Origin: Motacilla alba alba
Taxonomy: Eukaryota > Chordata > Aves > Passeriformes > Motacillidae
Direction of reading: 5' to 3'
NCBI RefSeq assembly: GCF_015832195.1
Contig: NC_052045.1
Location: 558,001-622,000 of the forward strand
DNA: 64,000 nt
The notes below the pieces were generated by a model. That model was not told where the DNA came from. It worked only from the letters and a program-made list of their open reading frames with translations, and searched no databases. The position numbers and the translations under genes are program-made. Below, one piece after another: positions 52,213-61,215 of the stretch. The first letter of the stretch is position 1, and each line of letters opens with the position of its first letter.

Positions 52213-53897
52213 GCTGGCACAGGCGCAGCTCAGAGCACCTGACCGTGATGGCTGGGCTCACACCTGGACCCCACGGTGCTGGCACTCTGCAGCCTGACCC
52301 AAGAGGGATTTCAAGGCTGTGCGTTTGCAGAAAAGAGTTCAGTCAAAGCAGCAGTAGCTCAGCTGGGTGGCTCTGGCCCAGCACATCACTGGCCTGCTCA
52401 AACAGCCCAGCCAAGGCCAGCTGGGCACCGCTCCTGACTGACGCTGTCACCGAGGGCAAGGACACGGCGACAAGGTCGCGGTACAGAAATGAAACGCAGG
52501 CCTTTTACAAACCACACAACTTGCCACGGAATTCAGACGTTTGTACAGGTGACCTCCATGCCTGGGTGGCTGCCACCCTCGCAGCTACACAGCTTCCACC
52601 CACTGCCAGCTACGGGAGACACCTGGAGCCCTGCCCCAGGAGCTCCCGCTGCTACTCAAACACGCACACAAACACTCCAGATGCAATACACTACTTGGAA
52701 TTAACTTCTCCAGAAATCAAAAGGCAAAACGATCAAGTGAGGTTGTTCTGTTGGAGCAGAAGTAACAGGGGAGGTTATTGCCCTTGTGTATTTTTACACT
52801 ACATTGCATAATATGCTCACATTGATGTTCAGCACCGCAAATGACATAAAAAACAACCCAAGGCAGCAAGCACAGCAGAGCTCTGAGAAAAAAATCCTCA
52901 CATTTCACATTCCAGTGCATGAAGTGAATGCTGCAGACCTCTAGCTTACCACAGCCTATCAAAGCTAGCAAAGACAAATGTGTGTCTTAGAAAAAAGACA
53001 TTGTTTCAGCACTGAGCCATAAATTAGCTTCTGGTTTTTCGGAGGTAGTAAGTGGTCTTTATTCTACTACAAGGAAAAGCCACTCTGTTCAAACTAAGGA
53101 CATTGCATGCTGCACACTGTAGCTGGGGAGCTGCCTTGGGATACCACACTCACTTTTGTACTGCTTTGAAATCATCCATATCAGAGAAAAGTCCCTGTTT
53201 TCTGTCATTACCGTATTTACACCTACTGAGACTCTACACACCTCCAAAGAAATTAAACCATTTATTCTGTAAGTTGATTGAAAAACTTTAAAACATTGGA
53301 AGGATGCTGCTGTAAATGTCTGAAATGTGTGGATTCACACCAGCTCCGGATAAACAAAAAAAAATATCAAGAAAAGCTTCAGAGCAATTTGCAGCAGCTG
53401 AATATTTGGCCCAAACAACCCTCAGAGTACAGAGGGCCTGTGAACCCTCGTTCCTGAGCCCTGCACTGCTGTGCACAGCTCCAGTTTGCAATCCTTGCTC
53501 TCAGCACCACTCGCACATTCCCAATCACCAGTGCCAGAGTCCTTCCACTGCTCCTGCACACCACATAAGCACTCACAGTATTTTCAAAAGCCCCCAAAAC
53601 CCCGCTTGCACCTGAAGTGACTGCAGGAAAACTGAATTTTGAACAGCTTCTCAAAGAATTCAGTTAAGTAACAAGGTCTTTGCAGGTTGCAAACAAACCC
53701 ACCTTTCCTCTTACCTTTAAATTTACTAATCAGTAACTTCCATTCCACCCATGCATTCTGCTCCTGAACTGACATTCTAAAGAGCATTTAGCAAAATTTT
53801 ATTACCATTTTTAGTCTTTATCCATTAATTTCCCAACAGACAAGTGACAAAGAGCTCTGTGCCTGCTACTGCATGCACCTGCCTGCTTCCACGCCCT
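52213..53897 (-). other. Upstream intron or flank
   Basis: Unique sequence; nothing recognised on either strand. Confidence 0.5.
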
Positions 53898-54170
53898 GGA
53901 GAGGGGGACACGAGCTGCAGGTGCCAGGTGTGCCACCCCAGCCCCAGAGCAGCCCTACCTGTGTCGGTGCTCCAGTCCCAGCCCGCAGGAGCCCTCTCTG
54001 GAGAGGGGGACACGAGCTGCAGGTGCCAGGTGTGCCACCCCAGCCCCAGAGCAGCCCTACCTGTGTCGGTGCTCCAGTCCCAGCCCGCAGGAGCCCTCTC
54101 TGGGTGAGGGGGACACGAGCTGCAGGTGCCAGGTGTGCCACCCCAGCCCCAGAGCAGCCCTACCTGTCTC
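53898..54170. repeat. 102-103-bp tandem repeat, nearly three copies
   Basis: Copies begin at GAGGGGGACA at 53901, 54003 and 54106. Each holds GAGCTGCAGGTGCCAGGTGT, CCACCCCAGCCCCAGAGCAG and CCCTACCTGTGTCGGTGCTC. The third copy has TCTCGG for TGTCGG and ends early. Confidence 0.95.
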
Positions 54171-54848
54171 GGTGCTCGGTGCCCAGCCCTCTCTGGAGGA
54201 AGCAGCAGCGCCTCTGAGCTGCTCTCCTGTCCGGGGCTCTCGTGCAGCTGTGGGATGGAGGCTGTCCCCACTGCCTGTGGCTCTCCAGGCTGCCAACCCC
54301 AGCCACCAGGGATGACTCACTGTCACTCACACACATGAAAGGCTTCTGTCCATCCTCTGCCTGCCCGGGGTTCCTGCTGCAGTTGTTGTGCCTCCCGGCT
54401 GAGGGCTGGCAGGGCTGGGCTCACCCCTGCAGCCGTGCCAGCTCGTGTCCTGGGGCTCACACCCGGCCCCTGCCCAGCACAGGTTCTCCTGTCCCATCAG
54501 GTGAGACGGCAGAAGGGAGCTTCCCTCGCCACACCTGACATTTCAGCACTGAAGCCTCTCTCCAGGAACGCCGTGCACATCACATATTAATAGATTCTGG
54601 CTAACAGCTTCAGCTGCACATCGTGTCTGGACAAAGTGCCCCGCTGTGGGCAGCGGCCTGCAAGGGCACTTGGAACAGCTGTGGGTGAGCACAACATAAA
54701 CCGTGCTGCTGACAGGTCGTCTGCACACCGCACCTCACCTGGTGACTCTCCAGGAGGTGAGAATAATGGCAATTTCACTGAAGCTTTAGCAGAAAGAGGC
54801 CAAAGCTCAGGCTGGCCAGAGCACCAGGAACAACCCATGCTGTCCCCA

Positions 54849-55047
54849 GCCTGGACATCAGGAAGGATTTCTTCCCTGGAAGGGTGGTGAGGAATTGGCA
54901 GGGGCTGCCCAGGCTGGAGGTGGAGTCACTGTCCTTAAGGTGTTCAAGAAGCAAGAGGGCATGACGCCCAGTGATCTGGGGAGCATGGGGATGGGACTCC
55001 ATGATCCTGGAGGTCTTTTCCAGCCCCAATGGCTCCATCCCTGTGTG
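54849..55047 (+). mobile_element. CR1-type LINE 3' end, copy A
   Basis: Characteristic CR1 3'-region landmarks occur in order. AGGAAGGATTTCTTCCCTGG is followed by AAGGGTGGTGAGG, then GGCTGCCCAGGCTGGAGGTG, GGTGTTCAAGAAG, and GATCCTGGAGGTCTTTTCCA with AATGGCTCCATCCCTGTG at the end. The last part looks like a decayed ATTCTRTG-type tail. It is a 5'-truncated, non-coding fragment in plus orientation, opposite to FGF13. Confidence 0.85.
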
Positions 55048-55205
55048 AGAGGCTGGGGCTGCCCCTGGACCCCTGGCAGTGCCCAAGTCCAGGCTGGACA
55101 GGGCTTGGAGCAGACTGGGACAGTGGAAGGTGTCCCTGCCATGGCAGGGGTGGCACGAGGTGACCTTTAAGGATTCCTTTAACCCAAACCACTCTGATTT
55201 TATGT
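55048..55205 (+). mobile_element. CR1-type LINE 3' end, copy B
   Basis: A second CR1 tail directly abuts copy A. It starts near GGGGCTGCCCCTGGACCCCT and continues with CAGGCTGGACAGGGCTTGGA, GTGGAAGGTGTCCCTGCCAT, GGCAGGGGTGGCA, CTTTAAGGATTCCTTTAACC and CAAACCACTCTGATTTTATG. It is also plus-strand and truncated. The two copies belong to different CR1 subfamilies by sequence, or form a known composite tail; I cannot separate these without a library. Confidence 0.85.
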
Positions 55206-56644
55206 GCATCACTCGATACCCAGAAAAAATGAAACAGTCAGAGGACTAGAGGGGCAGCAGACAGAAGTTCCACAGAAGATTCTGATGGAACAGCGTGAGC
55301 AGGCTCTCTGCAGAGCCAGGTGGGCTCAGCAGTGTCCATTGACCCCCTGCTGCACCCTGACCATGCAGCTGCACCCAAAGCTGGCCACAGCTCCTTCACA
55401 CCACAGCTCCCTGCAGAGAAGCGACAGCGCAAAAGCACCACAGCTGCAAAGCCACAGTGAACTGCTGCTGGAAGCAGAGAATGGGTGGTAAAATATCTAC
55501 AGCCCACCAGAGAGTCTCCACCAGCCCTCAGCAGCCAGCAGAGCTTGCCTGCCCTTGGCTGTTACCTGTGAGGTGAGCCCTGTGCCTCGGTGTGGACTGC
55601 AGCACTGCTTCCCTTCCCTGAGATGAGCTGCCTGAACTGAGAGCATTTAGCTCCCTTCCAGGGCTTTCATCATGCTCCAACACGCCGCGACGCCACTACA
55701 GCTTTAAATATTTACTGGACATTATCTTGCATCTGGCAAATGCATCCTGATACTCCCCTGCAAGGCCCAGGCAGGATTAAGTTCTCCACTGGTCTCTGCA
55801 CAGTAACAGATCCCGTTTTATTTCACCACTGCAGTTCTCTCCACATCGGGACTGCAAAGTCCAAGAAGTTTTCCAACAATTCTGTTAGGGCAGATGAGAT
55901 TTGCAGGCACCAGACTAATTTCTAAGTTCCCATAGCAGTTAAGACTTTTCCTGCCTCCATTGGCTGCCTCATTTTCTGTGCTGCTCAGACCCACCCAAAG
56001 ACTGCCTGCTACTCTGTTAGTGCTGCCAGTCCACATGCACCTTCTCCCTTTATTCTCTAATTGTTAATTAACTATTTCACGTTTCAAATTCCCATATTTC
56101 AGACAAGGTGCTGTTGTCACAATAGCCCTGTAAGTGAATTATTATAACTGTAATGCATTCATAAATAACACATTAAAGGCTTAAAATACTTTTTTTTTTC
56201 AGCTGCTGCAATCCAGTTGGCCCACATGTAATAGAAATTGTACACCCATGAAATTAAACTGAGTAAAAAAACTAGTTTTCAAAGGCTTAATTCTCTGAAA
56301 AAGTTATTGCCTCTAATTCTTTTTGGTCAAATGTCATTTTCTTTCCGATGCTAAATTAGAATACTAAAATAAATAAAAATGACAGCCTCTGGGTAGGGAG
56401 CTGAAGCAATGAACAACCAAATTCCACTGAAGGCCAGGCAATCATGGCGGGGGGAAGGAGGGAGCAGAAAAACAAACACACCAATATTTTCTCATGGACC
56501 TGTGGCAGGGTAACAGCACAGGTCTTCAGAGAAGCACTCCAGAGTCAACTTCTGCATGAACTTCTCCACGGGCACGCGCAGGCTGCTTGCCACGGGCCTC
56601 CAGGGACCTTTGCCAGGCCCCAGGAGTGGCCCTGCTCTGCTCTG
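55206..56644 (-). other. Upstream intron or flank
   Basis: Unique sequence, AT-rich at 56050-56400. Nothing recognised. Confidence 0.5.
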
Positions 56645-56696
56645 CGCCCTGGCACAGGTGTGCACAGGTGTGCACAGGTGTGCACAGGTGTGCCCT
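56645..56696. repeat. 10-bp repeat CACAGGTGTG
   Basis: Four tandem copies of the ten-base unit CACAGGTGTG ending at CCCTGAGC. It sits 50 bases before the large 20-bp array. Confidence 0.92.
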
Positions 56697-56750
56697 GAGC
56701 AGGTGACACATGCCAAGGGCCTGGCCATGTGAGCCACGGGGACAAAGCCA

Positions 56751-57630
56751 GCCCAGCCTGCCCCATCCCGGCCCAGCCTGCCCCATCTCAGCCCAGCCTG
56801 CCCCATCCCAGCCCAGCCTGCTCCATCCCAACCCAGCCTGCCCCATCCCGGCCCAGCCTGCCCCATCCCGGCCCAGCCTGCCCCATCCCGGCTCAGCCTG
56901 CCCCATCCCAGCTCAGCCTGCCCCATCCCGGCCCAGCCTGCCCCATCTCGGCCCAGCCTGCCCCATCCCGGCCCAGCCTGCCCCATCCCGGCCCAGCCTG
57001 CCCCATCCCAGCTCAGCCTGCCCCATCCCAGCTCAGCCTGCCCCATCCCGGCCCAGCCTGCCCCATCCCGGCTCAGCCTGCCCCATCCCGGCCCAGCCTG
57101 CCCCATCCCAGCTCAGCCTGCCCCATCCCGGCCCAGCCTGCCCCATCTCAGCCCAGCCTGCTCCATCCCAACCCAGCCTGCCCCATCCCAACCCAGCCTG
57201 CCCCATCCCAACCCAGCCTGCCCATCTCAGCCCAGCCTGCTCCATCCCAACCCAGCCTGCCCCATCCCGGCCCAGCCTGCCCCATCCCAACCCAGCCTGC
57301 CCATCCCAGCCCAGCCTGCCCCATCCCAACCCAGCCTGCCCCATCTCAGCCCAGCCTGCTCCATCCCAACCCAGCCTGCCCCATCCCAACCCAGCCTGCC
57401 CCATCCCAACCCAGCCTGCCCCATCCCAACCCAGCCTGCCCCATCCCGGCCCAGCCTGCCCCATCCCAACCCAGCCTGCCCCATCCCGGCCCAGCCTGCC
57501 CCATCCCGGCCCAGCCTGCCCCATCCCGGCCCAGCCTGCCCCATCCCGGCCCAGCCTGCCCCATCCCAGCCCAGCCTGCCCCATCCCGGCCCAGCCTGCC
57601 CCATCCCAGCCCAGCCTGCCCCATCCCGGC
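56751..57630. repeat. 20-bp satellite-like array, about 44 copies
   Basis: The unit is CCCCATCCCGGCCCAGCCTG. Variation concentrates on CCCGGC / CCCAAC / CCCAGC / CTCAGC and on C versus T at the second base. Two units near 57221 and 57300 are one base short. With 20-base units the same peptide pattern cycles through three frames, giving frames of 126-531 codons rich in Pro-Ala-Gln-Pro or Gly-Trp-Ala. I do not call these genes. Confidence 0.97.
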
Positions 57631-58669
57631 TCGGGCTGGCTCTGCACAGCCCCAGCAGAGCAGCAGGCTCCAGGCTGATCTCAGAGCCCCGTGCAAGGAC
57701 ACCTGGCTCTCACAAGGGGAGCAGCTGACCAGCACAAAGGGCTGCACAACCTCCCCCCTCCCCGGGACTCAACACAGATCTCTCCAGCTCAAAGTCAAGG
57801 AACGTTCTGAGCACTTCTGTCACCTTGCTGTGCCCCTGAGGCTGGCACTGCCGGCAGGCTGCGGAGCCCACACTCCACAGCACGGCACTAGCTGCCCTCC
57901 AGGTGCCATCTTCCCATTTCTTTCCCGTGAAGATACCCAGCCAACAACCAACGGGGAGTGGGCTCAGCCCCAGAGCAGTTCTGTCGGTTCCTGGAGAGGT
58001 GAAAACCCAAAAGGACGCTCTTTCTCTGCAGCTGCAGTGAGCAGGCAAGCCCACACTCTGTGGCCAGCCCCGGCTGCTGTCAGTGCAGCAGGGGGAAACG
58101 TGAGCCCAGATCTCCCGAGAGCAGAGAGGAGCTGCTCCCCAGCACCCCCAGCTCCCTCCCTGGCACAGAGCCCAGCTCTGCTGCACCCCTGTCCCAGGGC
58201 AGGCAGGAGCTGTCCCCAGCACGGGCTGCAGGATGCTCACACCTCCTCCTTACCCAAACTGCCAGCTCTAGTTTTACTTTTGGCTCACTCCTCCTCCCAG
58301 GGCTATGAAGAGCTGGTCGGATAAGGCTTTTGCAGGCTATCCAAGGCTACATCACCTAAATGCACACCTCCAGCTCACAGCACTTCATTGCTGCTGCTGC
58401 TGCTGCCCTACTGAGAGCTAGATGAAAACAAGCAAATACTGGGTAAAAACATTCCAGAAAAAGCTGGATATTTATGGCTTGTACACAGAAACCTGACTGG
58501 CAAGTGGATGCTTCAGGTGGAGATAAAAGGAGTGACAGAAGAGTAACTTTTATCTGTGCAGTCTACATTTAATGACTGCATGAACATTTGCAGGTGATTA
58601 GGGCCAGCCTAAGTGCTTTGTTGTTCCTTCGTTCAGTTTCTGAAGGGTCTAGACTTTATTTATTATTTT
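57631..58669 (-). other. Upstream intron or flank
   Basis: Unique sequence with a short CTG microsatellite at 58390-58405. Nothing else recognised. Confidence 0.5.
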
Positions 58670-58721
58670 TCTTCTTTTTTTTTTTCCTTCCTTCCCCCCC
58701 CCCCCCCCCCCCCCCCCCCCC
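58670..58721. repeat. Pyrimidine tract ending in a run of 28 C
   Basis: A T-rich stretch passes through TTCCTTCCTTCC into 28 uninterrupted C (58694-58721). The true length may be uncertain because such runs are hard to sequence and assemble. Confidence 0.9.
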
Positions 58722-58984
58722 ATAACTGCAACTAAATATAATTTTTGGCTTTTAAAGACCTATTTCCATTTATAGAATCCAGCTGACAGGCTGGGATGAT
58801 GTTTCCTGGCTGAGGCATCTGCCTCCTTGTCAGAGGGAGGGATAATCAGGGTGGGTGCAGCAGGCTGGGCACCTCCGGCAGGCTGAGGATGGCAGGGCAG
58901 GGGTGTCTGCCCCTGGGATGTCTGCTCGGGAGGAGCCCAGCCCCATCTGCTCTGGAGGGCAGCCAGCCTGCAGGGCTGCTGGGC

Positions 58985-59818
58985 TGGGGACAGGGGATGG
59001 GGATGGGGACAGGGACAGGGGATGGGGACAGGGGACGGGGATGGGAACAGGGACAGGGGATGGAGATGGGGACAGGGGATGGGGACAGGGACAGGGGATG
59101 GGGATGGGGACAGGGGATGGGAACAGGGACAGGGGATGGAGATGGGGACAGGGGATGGGAACAGGAACACGGGATGGGAACAGGGACAGGGGATGGGAAC
59201 AGGGACAGGGGATGGGGATGGGGACAGGGGATGGGAACAGGGACAGGGGATGGAGATGGGGACAGGACAGGGGATGGGGACAGGACAGGGGGTGGGAACA
59301 GGGAACAGGGGATGGGGATGGGGACAGGGGATGGGGACAGGGACAGGGGATGGGGATGGGGACAGGGGATGGGAACAGGGACAGGGGATGGAGATGGGGA
59401 CAGGACAGGGGATGGGGACAGGACAGGGGGTGGGAACAGGGAACAGGGGATGGGGATGGGGACAGGGGATGGGGACAGGGACAGGGGATGGGGATGGGGA
59501 CAGGGGATGGGAACAGGGACAGGGGATGGGAACAGGGACAGGGGATGGAGATGGGGACAGGGGATGGGAACAGGAACAGGGGATGGAGATGGGGACAGGA
59601 CAGGGGATGGGGACAGGACAGGGGGTGGGAACAGGGGATGGGAACAGGGACAGGGGATGGAGATGGGGACAGGACAGGGGGTGGGAACAGGGAACAGGGG
59701 ATGGAGATGGGGACAGGGGATGGGGACAGGGACAGGGGATGGGGATGGGGACAGGGGATGGGGACAGGGAACAGGAGACAGGAGATGGAGACAGGGGATG
59801 GGGACAGGGAATAGGGAC
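58985..59818. repeat. G-rich GGGGAT/GGGACA array, about 830 bp
   Basis: Built from GGGGATGGGGACA, GGGACAGGGGAT, GGGAACAGGGACA and GGGGATGGAGAT modules. Most modules are multiples of six bases, with occasional shorter ones (GGACAGGACAGG). Every frame on both strands is open for 250-378 codons, giving Gly-Asp-Gly-Asp or Pro-Ser-Pro-Val peptides that I reject. G-runs of three to four with two- to three-base loops recur throughout on the plus strand. Confidence 0.97.
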
Positions 59819-60605
59819 ACTGCACTGCTGAGGCTGCCACAGCTCCTGTTTAATTGCTGGATTTCTTTCCCTAAGATCATGAAACTGCAGGCTCAAAGTT
59901 AGAGCTTAAATCATGTCTTTTTGCAGAAAAGTCTAAGCTCCAAACAATCAAATTGTGATTTATAATCTGTCGTTTTCAGTCAATATGTCATGTCTAGCAA
60001 ACATTGATTTATATGTAAGATTAGACTTTGTGGTTGTACTTTCCAAAGTTTTTCAATACCAGCAATCATAACCAACAATTGATAGGTAATTTTTCTAGTA
60101 CACACAAATTAATCTTTGCTAATTTGAGCTTACATTACCAAAGTTTCATGATTCACTTCCCCATACAAAGTTTCAAGTTGGTTTGGTTTCTGGGTCACAT
60201 TACTCTTCCCCTGCATCTTGTCCTTTCACTATTAAACTCTTTGCTCGTAACTCATTCTTTCAAAGTTTATTTCCTTTGTGCATTTGGTAGAAATGCAGAC
60301 TTGCCTCCTCCATTTTTACCTGGGTCTTTGAGCTCTGATTCTCCTGCAAAGTATCTTCTCATCTGTTAAATTCTTTCAGCCCATCCTTCTGTGTGACATC
60401 TGCACCTCCAAGGCTGACATCTACTCACAGAACAACTCCACACTGCCAGTCCAGAGCAGACAGGCAGCCCCTCTCCCAGAGGAGCAATTCCCACCCTTTG
60501 CCTGTGCCTTGCCCTGGGGGTCTCTGTTCCCAGCTCCACCTCAGCTCTCACAGCCTGAGGGCAACTGTCCCAACCTTGTCCCGTGCCCAGACAAAGAGTG
60601 ACTGC
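59819..60605 (-). other. Unique AT-rich spacer between two arrays
   Basis: Sequence between the G-rich array and the 40-bp array. AT-rich at 59880-60380; nothing recognised. Confidence 0.5.
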
Positions 60606-61215
60606 ACTGGAGCTCCTGCCCAGGTGGTTCCAGGTGTGGAACACAAACCATGGCTTTGCTGAGCTGGTTCCAGGTGTAGAACACAAACCATGGCTTTGCC
60701 CTGGTGGTTCCAGGTGTGGAACACAAACCATGGCTTTGCTGAGCTGGTTCCAGGTGTGCAGCACAAACCATGGCTTTGCTGAGCTGGTTCCAGGTGTGGA
60801 ACACAAACCATGGCTTTGCCCTGGTGGTTCCAGGTGTGGAACACAAACCATGGCTTTGCCCTGGTGGTTCCAGGTGTGGAACACAAACCATGGCTTTGCC
60901 CTGGTGGTTCCAGGTGTGGAACACCAACCATGGCTTTGCTGAGCTGGTTCCAGGTGTGGAACACAAACCATGGCTTTGCTGAGCTGGTTCCAGGTGTGGA
61001 ACACAAACCATGGCTTTGCTGAGCTGGTTCCAGGTGTGGAACACAAACCATGGCTTTGCTGAGCTGGTTCCAGGTGTGGAACACAAACCATGGCTTTGCT
61101 GAGCTGGTTCCAGGTGTGGAACACAAACCATGGCTTTGCTGAGCTGGTTCCAGGTGTGGAACACAAACCATGGCTTTGCTGAGCTGGTTCCAGGTGTGGA
61201 ACACCAACCATGGCT
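60606..61215. repeat. 40-bp minisatellite, 15 copies, with hairpin-forming core
   Basis: Fifteen units in exact 40-base steps share GGTTCCAGGTGTGGAACACA then AACCATGGCTTTG. The next seven bases are either CTGAGCT or CCCTGGT, giving two subtypes. GTTCCA and TGGAAC form a perfect six-base inverted repeat around GGTG, and CAGGTG lies across its left arm and loop. Frames of 70-318 codons on both strands follow the period and are not genes. Confidence 0.97.

Noticed and set aside
56729..58324. 531-codon open frame on the plus strand
   Set aside because: It runs through the 20-bp array. Its Pro-Ala-Gln-Pro pattern follows the repeat, other frames are equally open, and it matches no protein family.
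58760..59902. Frames of 250-378 codons on both strands
   Set aside because: All six frames are open because the array is built mainly of six-base modules without stop codons. The peptides are simple Gly-Asp or Pro-Ser-Pro-Val repeats.
60606..61215. CRISPR-like look of regular repeats
   Set aside because: Units are contiguous with near-identical spacers, and the DNA is vertebrate. It is an ordinary minisatellite.
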